NCBI GenBank assembly: GCA_010093705.1
Contig: MU006089.1
Span: 1,971,561 to 2,035,560 of the forward strand
DNA: 64,000 nucleotides
Reading direction: 5' to 3'
Source of the DNA: Patellaria atrata CBS 101060
Lineage: Eukaryota; Ascomycota; Dothideomycetes; Patellariales; Patellariaceae
Under the pieces are notes generated by a model. That model did not search any database, had not been told where the DNA came from, and was given only the letters and a program-made list of their open reading frames with translations. Of this stretch, positions 46,684 through 58,339 are shown piece after piece; positions within the stretch are counted from its first letter, which is position 1, and every line of letters starts with the position of its first letter. The translations under genes and the position numbers were made by a program.

Positions 46684-47742
46684 ATGGCTCAGGCTTCTAG
46701 CACGGGGGTCCCCCAAGGTGATAGGTCTGAGTATTCACCTCCCCTTTACCAACCCACACTTCCATAAAGCTCGGTACGGTGATTTGTTTCTATATTGACG
46801 TATGCATGCCCGCACAGCAATGTAATAGCTACATTAGGCGGACCCGAAAAGCCTATGACAAGCTCAAACGTCTCTAAACGCAAATGGATCAATTGGGTAA
46901 GAACCATCCCTTGATATGGGACCGCAATCCATATCAATCTTCTACCTAATCGCAGGGGTCAATCTAACAAAAGGAAACCACAGCACCCTACAACGCCAGA
47001 AACGCGGGAAGAGCTCACTTCTACATTAGTCCTGACGTCCAGAAGGGATATATTTGTCGACGTACGCCTCTACACCTCATCTAATTCTGGTGATCAAGCC
47101 CCTGAATCGGATTCAAACCTATATTCCGGAGTAGAATGGGCATTCGCCGGAACTGCTCGATCAAAGGACCTAGACGACGGGACAAGACATTGCCAATGGT
47201 CCCATTGGGTGGACTCGAAAGTCCCACTCGCCGAAGAACCTCCAGTTGATCAAGGGGTAATGACTGACTTCGAAGGAAATGAGATGCTCCAGTTAGAAAA
47301 GGGGGAGATGGCCAATCCGGCAACTGGGGTCGTCTCGCCCTATGAAGAACTTTGGGAAGATGTTGCCATAGAGCCTGTTGAAGCTGAACCTTACCTTCGC
47401 TGTGTGGTGCTGGTTACGGAGTCCACAGAATCAGCGACAAGGGGAGTGGTAATCCGCCTAGGACGCTTCTGCCAAGGGATCCTGAAAATAGGAGAGGATA
47501 CTACAGTAGAGAGGTGGGAATGGAATCTGTACGGCCGGGAACCTAACCCCAATGAAAATAAAGCCGGCAATGGGGTATGGAGACAGGTGCGATATGGACA
47601 GCATTCTCTTCCTTGCGCTGTAGCTACCTCCGATGACGTGAAATTGGGTCAATCGGTCAAGTTTGGTGCTCCACGAGAGCTCCGTTGGGTTGTCCACGAT
47701 GTGTACGATTGGAGTGAATTGAAGAATCTTGATAATTTCTAA
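46684..47742 (+). CDS. hri1: HRI1 family protein
   Basis: Exons 46684-46717, 46838-46896 and 46984-47742 give 283 aa. The N-terminus reads MAQASSTGVPQ, then KRKWINW, joining to HPTTPETREELTSTLVLTS. The acceptor at 46981-46983 is chosen because it alone keeps frame and has a CTAAC branch point; the nearer CAG at 46953-46955 would shift the frame. Family blocks follow: FVDVRLY, VEWAFAGTA, WSHWVDSK, a GEMANPATG segment with YEELWEDV, then VIRLGRFCQGILK and WRQVRYGQHSLPC. Hri1 is a conserved fungal cytosolic protein of two similar beta-barrel halves; in yeast it is linked to Hrr25 and Sec72, and its biochemical role is unknown. Confidence 0.87.
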
Positions 47743-50387
47743 CAGCACGTGGATGGTGCAGCAAATCTTGATTCAAGTCCATGAAAGTAGAAACTGTATT
47801 TATCATGCACGCTTACCATGTTACTTTGATCACCTACCCTATCGTGATGAGGCGCCGTTCGTCCATGTTTGACTTTCCCGTAGTGGGAATGTAGACATCA
47901 CCCCAAGAGACTACATGTAGTAGGGAAGGATGCCACGATAATGGAAGCGCTAGTGGCTCGACATCGCTTTCCACGCCATTCTATTCCTCGAATACTGTAT
48001 GTCCGCTCTTAAAGGAGCCTCCACTTCTACGGCACGGGCGAGGAGGAAAATGTATGGAGAGCATCCTCAAAAAATAAACGTATTTCTTGTATATAGCCTA
48101 TGGATGTATTGATGTTTATGATTTGACGGTTCCTCCACGGGTTGGAAGGCGTAATAGGGTGGGAAGAGGTCAAACTCTATCGTAAGGTAAGAGATTGTAG
48201 ACAGAGTGCGAGGATAGATACGCAAGTGACCCAGTATGGCATTCGAGTATGCGGGCCCTGGAGATCTGAGCCAGTTCTCTATGGGTGAAGTGTGAAGAAG
48301 TATCGCGGTTCAAAATCGAAGATAGAAATACTCAAGTGTCAGATAATGGAGGTGTTATGAGGCCAATTGGTGAGTCAAAGTGGCAGTAAAACGTCGTATA
48401 TCAACTTGAGGTTTTTGAGTTGTCGAAGACTTCGAAGATTTCGAAAGAAGATATTGACCGCGATATCGGTTTGAGAAATCATAAATAAAAAGTGGTTCGT
48501 CTCACCAACAACGAAAAAGTTTTATGTGGAGGGGGAATGACTCAACTTTATAGCGAGGATAGGTGGATTAGGTACGCTGGGGCGTTATGCGGTGGTATAC
48601 TATTTCACTTATAGCCATGGGAGTTTGACTGTTAGGCTTCTGTATGGAAGAAGTAGAGAGGTAACACTTTGAAAAAAAAAGTATCAACCATGGATCCATC
48701 GCCGATAGACTGCTGGAACTTTTCCTACTTCGAATATAAAACCGAGCTGAATCCTTATAAATACTTCCTTCGCCTTCTTGAACTCTCCCTAAGAAAGCCG
48801 ACTGTTACAATTCGGCCACAACGGTGAAATGATCAACGATACGGCTTTGAACTCAGTCTAAAATTCATATTGCAGGACTGGGAAAGAGGGAAGAGATGTA
48901 GCTTCTGACTCTTATTAGAAAATGCGGGTACTGCGGTGAGTTCGCAACACAGAAGATCAAAAGAGAAGAACATCGAATAGACAAGAAACAGATGGAAAAA
49001 GATATGAATAACATCGCGACCAGACAAGGGACATATATCGGTTACTATACACATTTCCAACAAACAGAACGACGTACTCATATGACAGATCCATATATGA
49101 AGTCACTTGGTAATAAAACGCTCCGAGGATAGTAGAAAGAAATTAATCTACTTCCGAGCTCTTGACATGAATGCTCTCAAAGGTATCTTCTTTCCCCTAA
49201 TATGAAGCGCTCTCATGAGCGTATTCACTATAGGGTGGCTAACGACTGTTAGCCTATCGAGGCGGGAGCGTAAGGTTCGTCGCATGGATAACCAGTAACA
49301 CTGACAGGAGATATCTGCACTCGCCCTGACCAATTATGACGATTGAATATGGGGCGTAACCATAGGAACGGGTGAATTGTACCAATAGGGACCTGTTACC
49401 TAAATACATCAGCATACCGTACCTGCACACCGTCTGGAGACCATGTTTCTCTGTCTGTACCGGTACATACGCTAGTGTAGGGAATACCCACACAGCGTAG
49501 CTGGTAATTTCAATATGACGCGGGTGAATGATACAATGATATGACCTTTATAGCGGGGGATTAAGTTTCTAAAACAAAAATATTACACCCGCTGAAGTCA
49601 CCTGGAGCACGTGTTTACATTAGATGTGAGTGCGAACCGAAGGAACGCGTCCATTGTGAGGCTAGTATAAGCTCTTCTCATCAACGACAAAGTTCTTCCT
49701 AGTAGGCTGCAAGCCGTTCGAGATCCCCCGTAGGGACTGTGTATGAGGCTCAAAGTGTGGGGTACGGGTAGAAAATGCAGGCAAACATTGCCGTTCTCTT
49801 ATTTAATGGACAGTTCCTCTCACTGTTGCTACGTCGAGTTGGGAGTTCAACTCCAATGGGTCAGGGGCTAATCTTTACGCAGACCCCGAGTAGAATTTGA
49901 AAGAAAATGTGAAATCATGAACATTCATACTGTCGCACTTGAATGCGGCAACAATGGTACCATGGGAACATTGAAGTAGGAAGACTGGATCGGTGGGCGG
50001 TAATTCATTCGAGATAAGGGACCTGCGGTATCCTTTACTGCCACTCGACCCACTGGAGAGGCAGATGCGCTAAAAGTCGAGCGCTATATAGAGTACGGTA
50101 CGCCTCATATCACTTGTTTTCTAAACTTCACTTATTCTACTCCGATATCAGTCAATCTGTATCTCAGCGGAAATTGAGATGATGAAGCAGTCGGAGGATT
50201 AAGGGCCAACAGATCACTTACCTGCTTACCTTGGATTTAAAGATCTTCCGTGAAAGTTTGGGAAAATGCAAAGTGTGTAAGCACCCTTCCCCGGAGAGAG
50301 ACTGCTAAGAGCCACATTTGTGCATTATTGTAACTCCATTTTCCATAAAGCAGTTTAGGTATCGCGTTAACAAAATTTGAAGACAAT
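47743..50387. other. Long gene-free region
   Basis: 2.6 kb without a supported gene. It is AT-leaning, with many short open frames that lack domains. A foldback GAGTTG/CAACTC near 49833-49850 includes a B-box-like GTTCAACTCC, but no tRNA can be folded. The Zn2Cys6 gene promoter occupies its right end. Confidence 0.5.
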
Positions 50388-51639
50388 ATGTCTTCTGTTT
50401 TTCTTTCCGAACATCTCACTAACTGTTTTGTTGCACCGTTAGACTCTCCCCCCGATGTGGCCCCCGGGAAACATGACCCTAGAGGAACGGCGTACGGAGA
50501 CAATGGGAATTTGTTCTGTGCAATCCAGTCTCAACCGGTACCTCTAAGACCACTGTCGAACTACCGAAAGGAACAAAAGACGTTGGGACCAATTTCGATG
50601 GAAGCAAAACTCGAACCTAAAAGAGGAAATATTACCCTTGTTGCATGCGTAGGATGTCAGAAAAAGAAAGTCAAGGTTAGTAAACATGCTCTTCTAATTG
50701 TAAATCCCACTGACCCGAGCCTTACTCTAGTGCAATGGAGGAAGACCTCAGTGTTACACCTGTGAGCTCAGAGGTGACAAATGCATCTACGACCCGGGAC
50801 GGGTCCCTCAAAAGCAACATGGCTGGAAACAGATAGCGAAAAAACTAGAGCAAGAGCTCCAGAGTCTCAAGGATCTCCTACGAGAACGAGAGACAGAGAT
50901 TGAAGGTCTCAAGTCTGTCTTACCCTCGTTCGCTACAGCGCCGCAAACAGACTCAGTTATTGAATTAGCTCAGTATGTTCAAAGATTAGGATTCGGCTCT
51001 TACTCACCTGAAAACATAAGAAAACAGCTGCGAGAAATACAAAAAAGGGACTCGAGCGTCACGCACCTGGGATATGGGTATGACGGACTTCGGAGCAATC
51101 CATCTGTCCCGCGGTTGAGCCACTCGAATGGCCAACAATGGAGTGATCCGAACGTTTCGAGAACAACTAATTGTGATAGCTTTGGGAATGGCTTTATCCC
51201 TCCTCAGGAGCTACCACCTCAGATCCCGCATCAGATACCGCATCAGGTTCGGCCGCCATTAGGTGACCCATATGGCATAGATACTGCCTCAACTGAGCGA
51301 TCCATTCGGCCACAGCCGAATTCCACAAATCCGTCGACGAATTCAGTAGTACATGCCGAGGACTCAACTCGGAGGATAAGAACCGGTATTAACGAGGAAA
51401 ATCCCGGCCTCCTAGCTCAATCCATGCCGATAGGTGGTATACCGTCTTGGAGCGCATCAGAACGATCAGTTGGGCCCTTAATTGGAGCCACAATTGGGCG
51501 ATTCCCGATAACCAGTCCCAATCCACGGACGAGTGGCGGAACTATCCTTACACCTTTAGCTACATCGAATGACCCTTACGAGTTTTGGGATTCTGTACCG
51601 GGTCTCCGATGTCCTCAAGCTTTTTTTCCCCCGTCATAA
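50388..51639 (+). CDS. Short Zn2Cys6 binuclear-cluster transcription factor
   Basis: Exons 50388-50675 and 50731-51639 give 398 aa. The intron falls inside the zinc cluster: ACVGCQKKKVK is joined to CNGGRPQCYTCELRGDKCIYD, which restores the six-cysteine CX2CX6CX5CX2CX5-8C pattern (fourth spacing CX2C). A heptad segment, LEQELQSLKDLLRERETEIEGL, follows directly and would dimerise the factor. The remaining 250 residues are Ser/Pro/Asn-rich and contain a short repeat, IPHQIPHQV. There is no fungal-specific middle homology domain, and the frame ends soon after a TTTTTTT run, so the gene is either naturally short or C-terminally truncated. About 70 residues precede the cluster. The target genes are unknown. 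Confidence 0.85.
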
Positions 51640-52887
51640 CACATGGCTTTGATGACGAAGGACATCTGAACGTGCCGAAATGTGAAGTAATCCTTGTGGG
51701 TTGTAGGACCCTTAGAAGGACTATTGACCCCCAAGTGCTTCGCACGGAGCCGAGTCGTTTTTCCAACATACGTAACTGAAGCTATGGTTAAAACGGTAAT
51801 GGTGATCGCACAATCTTCATCCGTTGGCAAAAATCTAAAAGTTGCGCATCAATTCTCAATATTCTTTTTTCTGTACGCTGGCTCACTGCAGTCGACAACT
51901 GGCATTCCTTTCTGATATCGAGAGTGTGATATGCGAGTAACGATAGGTCCCTTCAAGAAGAGAAAGACAAGCTTACTCCGATTTGGAAAATAATGGATAG
52001 GTATAAGGTTTCTCATATTCCGGCTCTTTCACGTCCTTTCTCAGAAAAATATTCCTGATACATCTTTATAGTCGGACTTCATTAGACAAAGTCAAGACTT
52101 GAGCGAATACCAATCCGCTAGAGACCGACTGGTGAGTACGAAATTCTCATGACGTCTCGTTCGACTATATCCAACGGTAAGAGTTTTTTATAGAACTGTT
52201 TCTTTTTTGGTTCACCATCCAAGGACCCTGGCAAAGATCATTCGAAGGTCAGTCCTAGCTCTATGTAACGGTCCCTTGGTATGAAAAGATATTGATCAGT
52301 GCTTCGCAAAGCAGCGCTCTATCATCTATGAACAATCGCATGGTACGAGGAATTGCTCCGCTGATCCTGCGAGTAAGATACTGGTTCTTAAACGGAGGGA
52401 CACGGGTCGGTTGCAGAATGTGTTGTATGTTGGACCATGCGTTTCTTCCCTGATTAAAGAACAAGTAGTATATGAAAATTCTTGATACAGACCCGTAGTT
52501 TTAGCTCTTTGGTTTTAGTCGAAGGTTAGATTATTGACCATCGAGTATCGTCTATAGGGGGGATAGATAGTTTTCAGTGGAGAGGACGAGAGGATCGATC
52601 GGTAGGTTGAAGAAATTGTTCGAGATCCACGTTTTTAGTCCTCTTTTACTGATGATTCCGCCCATCTGTATTGTTTGGAGGATGATGATGATTATGATGA
52701 AGAAACATGACTTTATAGAGAGTCGGATGGTAACAAGCTGCTGGAACAGCTCTAGCTCCATTAAGGATAGATCTAAGGTAGTTCTGGTGCAGATAGACCA
52801 CCCACTAAGGTACACTACACTATTTATCTCTATCCTTAACCCTAACCTCGTGTGCAAAAAAAGACCTCAGACCTCACAACCGCAACT
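51640..52887. other. Intergenic region, possible remnant of the Zn2Cys6 gene 3' part
   Basis: I find no convincing continuation of the transcription-factor gene and no other gene. The right end includes the TMA7 promoter. Confidence 0.4.
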
Positions 52888-53378
52888 ATGCCGTCTGGAC
52901 AAGGAGGTAAGTTCACTCACTGGTTCTCAAACCATCTCCACCATACCGAAAGAATTTCCCTTTGCCTCTCATACCCCGCCGCTGACACATTTCCTCCCAG
53001 CTGGAACGAATCCGATCCACAACAAGAAGCCGAAGAAGGTGCAGAAAGAGGAGGATGAGGACGATAAGGCTTTCAAGGCCAAGCAAGCAGCTGGTGAGTC
53101 GCGACGGGCATATCTCTCAGATTACATACCTTTTCTACACATCGCCATCTTATCTTTTGTTCGGAGTAATATGGTTTTCATACTATAACTCCAAGATAAG
53201 AAGACATACCTCTTCTCGTTCTCTTTCCCATTTCTCAACCCATCATGACCTACCGTACCCCAACAACTAACCCCTACCCCTAGACAAGAAAGCCCGGGAC
53301 GAAATGGCCAAGAAAGCCAGCGGCAAAGGCCCCATGAACACCGGCCAACAAGGCATCAAGAAGTCCGGGAAGAAATGA
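52888..53378 (+). CDS. tma7: Translation machinery-associated protein TMA7
   Basis: Three small exons (52888-52906, 53001-53093, 53284-53378) give 68 aa, the normal size. The protein starts MPSGQGAG, has the lysine and acidic centre KKPKKVQKEEDEDDKAFK, and ends GPMNTGQQGIKKSGKK, the TMA7 signature. It is a small, highly charged ribosome-associated protein needed for efficient translation in yeast. It is too short and too split to be seen as one open frame. The second intron is 190 nt, long for this window. Confidence 0.93.
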
Positions 53379-54027
53379 GCATTGTCCTCATCCCCTCATC
53401 CCCTCTCCTCACAAATTTCCCTGACAACTATCCACCATCACCATCTACCAACCTCCACCCACCAAGACTACGGACTTCCACATCTCAGACGATTCCACGC
53501 CACGGGAGCAGCTGGGGGTTGGCATTTGGTAGAAACCTCGGGTTTGGTAGATACGAATGAGAATGACATGAAATGATTGATGATCTGTTGCGCATTTCTG
53601 TATTAGTATATTTATCCATAGGTGAAAACCGCACAGCCCCGGAGCCTACCCCTCCCCTTCCCATTATCCTACCACCACGCATCATCACTACCCATGGAAT
53701 CTTACAAATCATCCAAAGAGTCAAAGAGCAACCGTTTCCATATAGGTATCTCAGCACATTAACGCTATCCAAAGCCGCTTCTCTACCCTATCATACAGAA
53801 CCCCCTACCCCTTCGCTCACCCGTAAGCAATATATCCCGCTTCCCCACTACTCACCAGAATCCCGCCCAAGACCAAATTTTCAGATATCCACCCCACAGC
53901 CCTGCCAGGCCATCCGTATGCAGCACGTACCGTACAAATGAAACTCGTGGGTATAATCATACAAGAACACCAACTGACGTAACAGGCTAGCCCAGCAGCC
54001 CTCAAACGTCAAATCGCCAGGCCTCCT
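53379..54027. other. Intergenic region between convergent TMA7 and Pro/Ser-rich genes
   Basis: No gene is supported. Pyrimidine-rich on the plus strand with ACC/CCC-rich tracts. Confidence 0.5.
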
Positions 54028-56098
54028 CTACCCCGTGACTCGCCTAACCCAAAATGCACTCGGTTCCGCACCCTCGCACTCCTCCTTCCTCTTCCACGCC
54101 CTATGCAGCCTCAATCCCACCTCATGTTCCATCTGCCTGACATCCGCAAGATCCTCCTCCAGCTGCTTGAGCTTCGTGCCCGTTTCCCTCATGACCTTAA
54201 ACCCGACCACGACGGGGCTTTGCGCCCGCAGGTTCTGTATGTCGCGCATGACCTTCTGCAGGTTGCGGCGCTGGAGGGCCAGATCCTCGAGCTGCGCTTC
54301 GAGAGAGGAGACGAGGTCCGTGGAGCTGAGGGTCGGAGGGGACATGGGGAGGGCTTTTTCGCCTGGATTGGTGGAGGTGCGGCGGGAGGTTGTGCTGATT
54401 TGAGACATGTGGTGCGGTTTGGGGAGTGATTTGGGCGTGGGTATGGATTCTTCAGGAGAAGGAACGGGTTTACGGGTGGCGGGTGTTGGAGTTGAGGTTG
54501 CGGCTGCAGTGTTGGTGGCGAGGGGCCGACGGCGGTTGAGGAGCGGAGAGGGCGGTTTGACGGGTGTTTGCGTGGCGATCATAATTGGCATAGGGGGAGG
54601 AGGACTTGGAGGTGGGGAGTGGTGATATTCGGACGTGGTATACGTAGTCCAGCTAAAGCGGCTGCTCGGTTCTCTATGCTCTGGTCTATTAATGCTAGCG
54701 ACGGTATCGATGGACTTGCGCTGCACGGCGTGACGAGGAGCTTCACTCTCAAGTCTCGACACGAGCTTCGTCGGGTGCGATCTTAAAGGTGCCGGCGCTG
54801 CTGACGTGGGCGTGCTCTGTCCGTAATGCACATGAGTGCTTGGAGTTATCGGACTGGGATACGGATTACCAGCAATGCCATTGTGCGTCGGAGAGGACAA
54901 AGGTGAGGACATATAACGAGGAGGACTATTGCGACCAACTTTAAGGGGTACGATGGGCTTGATTGGTTCGTCGTCTAGATGCGTGAGGTCCATGTGTGAT
55001 GCGACTTGAGGTGTTTCAGCCTCCGGGGATTTGGCTCTTCTAGCCGAGGAAGGGGTGTTGCTACTAGAGCGATCTGATTCAGGTGGGCTCGGTCGTTTTG
55101 AACTCCGGCGGGGAATCGGAACTGGTGATTGATAAGGTAAAGGTTTATCAGCAACTGGTTCTACAATTGTTTCTCGTCCTGAAGCTCCTTTCCAAGGTGG
55201 CCGAGTATCGACGGACAAAAGCGCTTTGTTACCGAATTTCTGGGCCTTTTCGACTAACGGTTTCTTTTGCTTTGTATTACCAGCACTTACAGAAACATCA
55301 TAACCCATCTTTAATCCATGAGGTGTCAGAGTATTTGGATAAGCATAGAATATGTCTCCCCCAGGCTTCACTTGTGGTGGTTTGCCAGTTGCGCTAGGTT
55401 CACCGGAAAAATCATCCCAGCGTGTCGTGCGATCACCAGGATTGACTTGCTTGGGTAAAAGAGATTGATTATAGATGGGAGATGTTGCGTTTGTTTGGCG
55501 TGGGTGTTCAGCTCCAGGGTGCGGTTTTCGAGGGATTGGGATATGACTCGAATATCGATTCGACCTTGAGCCCGTATGTAAATTTAACTCCTCCTCTACA
55601 GGTGAGACGCTTCGACTCCTAACATATCCTCCCTCTTGTGGGCGTGGTGATTCTGGAGAGCTTGGCGGGGAGACCTCATAATGCGTATGCTTCGGCGCTG
55701 CATTTTGCTGTCCGTCCCACTCATTCGGTTGTGTCGGTGGCGATGGTTGCGAATATACAGATGAAACTACTCCAGTCCTCTCGAAGTTCTCATAATATTG
55801 GTGTGGTAAGGGTTCTGTTCGTTTACTATATGCTGGTTAGTAAATCGACTAGGCTGAGTCTCGTGTAAACATACAATGGGAGAGAGGGTATTCGTGGAGA
55901 GGGGTCTTGTGAAGATGAGCGCTTGTGATATAATGCTTCTGGAGATGTTGGTCCTGGGCCTTTAACGCTTGTTGGGCTATTGAGCGTAGATATATCTTGG
56001 AGGCTTCGTAGAGCCCTTTCGTCGTACGTAGTCTCCAATAATACCGGATTGCCGATCATCCTGTCCTTCCGTTTATAGCTTGCAATGTTCTTAAACAT
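54028..56098 (-). CDS. Pro/Ser-rich protein with C-terminal coiled coil
   Basis: Exons 56098-55875 and 55825-54028 (51-nt intron) give 673 aa. The start MFKNIASYKRKDRM is the first ATG of the open first exon. The middle 500 residues are Pro/Ser/Thr-rich with many SP sites, a proline stretch HHSPPPSPPPPMPIM and WDDFSGEPSATGK. The C-terminal 110 residues form a probable coiled coil: DLVSSLEAQLEDLALQRRN, KVMRDIQNL and GTKLKQLEEDLADVRQMEHEV, ending in FWVRRVTG. This is a conserved type in filamentous ascomycetes, but I cannot give it a function. The proline-rich middle could bind SH3 or WW domains. Confidence 0.8.
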
Positions 56099-57122
56099 GA
56101 TGAATATGGATGATCATAAACCTAAAGCTGTTTCGCTAGAACTGAGGCTGACACCGTCTTGTCGCAAGCTGAGAGGGGTAAAACAGAGAGAAACAGAATC
56201 GAATCTTAAAACCGGTGATTCGACTAAACGGAGAAGGATAGACTTTTGGATGACTGAAGGTATAAGGAGTGAATATAGAATACTTATGTCGAATCTCCAG
56301 GAACCGGCATCCAATGTTGATGGGTAACAAGGAAGTATTAGAGGGTTTGAGAAGAATCGCAAGGGCGGTTCGGGTCTAGAGACGAAGAGAGCAGCTGTTT
56401 AGACCTTTCAAAGCGTGTCAAGAATGGAATTCATGCAGGAACGAAAAGGGAGAAACAGAAGTCCAATCAACTTCCTTTACGAGCGATTTACCAGATAGAT
56501 CTGGCGTTGTGTTTCATGCAAACACTCGTGGTTTCAGGATGAGCAGAGCCGAGGCGCGTGCAAAGAACGACTGGACGCGACTCAGGAGATGTAGAAAATA
56601 AATATTCAGTCTCAAGAGCGCGGTTCTCTATAGTCGCTGAGGGTGAGCGACTCGCCGGTACATGAATATGGCCTGAAGAAGATCTTGTATAGGAATTATC
56701 AGATGCAACGCGGTGTCACTGTTGGCGATGTTGGATTGAATGCTTAATCCACCATGTGGCCCCTTTTTGCAGCTTTTACGCTTTGTTCTCCAAGTGGCTT
56801 GTTGATGCACAGCAGCGCAAAAAGTTCCTAGAATATCTCCGTGCTTGTTCGACAGAAGTAAAATCAATATGTTTGTTCACGATATGAGTGCTTCCAGGGT
56901 TCGAATGTACTAAAGGAGAGAATATTCAATATTGAAAATTGTCTGTCGGATGAGGCATTGTGGGACAAGCAGAAAGTCGTTGACCGGGGGGCACCAAAGT
57001 GACTTCTCCCCTGGCAACCCCCCCCCCACCCCCCACTACGGTACAGTAGGTAATAAAACGTTCCACTTTCGTCATCCCATAGAGCTCCAACACCAAACTC
57101 GCCATCAACTTTCTCGCCCATA
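56099..57122. promoter_or_regulatory. Divergent promoter region of the Pro/Ser-rich and Dap1-like genes
   Basis: About 1 kb between head-to-head genes. It has a C run near 57020-57033, GTACAGTAGGTAA at 57041, and no supported gene. Confidence 0.45.
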
Positions 57123-57786
57123 ATGAATGCCGAACACCTACGCCACGAAGTTCATCAAGAACAATCCATGGCTGACAGTACGTCCCCTTCAGACTCTCAA
57201 CCAGCCCCAACACTAACGCCCCTCACAGCAACCCCCCCTCCAGCGGCAGAAGTGTAAGTAATCCACCGCAAACTCCCCGACCCCAACACGCAAACATTCG
57301 CCTAACACATGCAGCGCACCGGTCCTAACCCCCATCAACATCCTCCTCCTCTCCCTCTTCTTCCTGATGGTCTACCTCCGTCTTCGCCCACGGGTCCCTC
57401 CGACCCTCCCCCGCGCCTCCCCACCCACCGTCTTCCGCACCTTCACGCCACGCACCCTGCTCCCCTTCAACGGCCTTAACAACACCCCGGTCTACCTCGC
57501 CGTGCGCGGCCAGGTCTTCGACGTCTCCCCGGGCCGCAACTTCTACGGCCCAGGCGGCCCTTATGCCAACTTCGCGGGTCGCGATGCGTCGAGGGGTCTG
57601 GCGTGTGGGAGTTTCGACGAGGAGATGTTGACGAAGGATTTGGATGGCCCGCTTGATACGTTGGAAGGGCTGGGAGAGGAGGAGTTGGAGGCGTTGAGGG
57701 GGTGGGAGGAGAGATTTTCGGAGAAGTATTTGGTTGTCGGGAAGTTGGTGCCGGTTGGGAGTGAGGAGGCCAAGGGTGCGGAATAG
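57123..57786 (+). CDS. dap1: Membrane-anchored cytochrome b5-like heme protein (Dap1/MAPR family)
   Basis: Exons 57123-57177, 57229-57253 and 57315-57786 give 183 aa (start at 57168 is an alternative). One N-terminal membrane helix, INILLLSLFFLMVYL, precedes the MAPR domain: FTPRTLLPFNG, PVYLAVRGQVFDVSPGRNFYGPGGPYANFAGRDASRGLA, and the later LTKDLDGPLDTLEGL. The tyrosines in the FYGPGGPY segment are the axial heme-binding region of this family. Dap1/PGRMC proteins sit in the ER or endosome membrane and support cytochrome P450 enzymes such as Erg11 in sterol synthesis. The C-terminus is short and charged. The tiny 25-nt second exon is forced by phase. Confidence 0.92.
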
Positions 57787-58339
57787 ACGGCTTTACGGGT
57801 TTGAAGAAAGTGGTTAGATGGGGATGAGATGCGGGAAAGTGTGTCGGATTTTCATACCAGGCCAGAGTATCACGGTCCCATAATCTAGGTATAGAAGGAA
57901 TAGGTTCTCTAGATTCCCGGTCTTTGCATGCAGTTGCCACGTTTTGAGTCGAAAAGTCCGAGCGTAGAGCTCCAGGGAGAATGGAATATGCAATGTCATT
58001 CACACATGGTTGCTAAGTTTCGAACTTGATCTGGACTATACATACGGTTGTATCATTCTTTGTTGGTTTTAATGCTTTGGGTGCCTTTCCCCTAATCCAC
58101 TAAATGCACGCTTTCAAATAACAGGATTATATAGCAGTATAGTATATGCTTGTATCAACATTCAGTATGAGACATGAAGATAGTCCTTGAAGGCTGACAA
58201 TGCCTGAGATGAGTACATAGCAGAAACTTATTTCAATAGCCATGATAGGAAATTCCGTATCATTCAGTTAAATATCGGTCTATCCACCATGGGAAAAGTT
58301 CGTCAGGTCGCTCCTGTATACCTGCGAATCGACTCACAA
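57787..58339. other. Intergenic region
   Basis: No gene seen between the Dap1-like gene and the sulfite-oxidase pseudogene. Confidence 0.5.

Noticed and set aside
46855-46960. Frameshift in HRI1 at the GGGG run near 46955
   Set aside because: A later acceptor at 46983 with a CTAAC branch point restores the frame, so no lesion is needed.
49825-49870. Possible tRNA from the B-box-like GTTCAACTCC in a foldback
   Set aside because: No acceptor or anticodon stem can be formed around it and no A box lies at the right distance.
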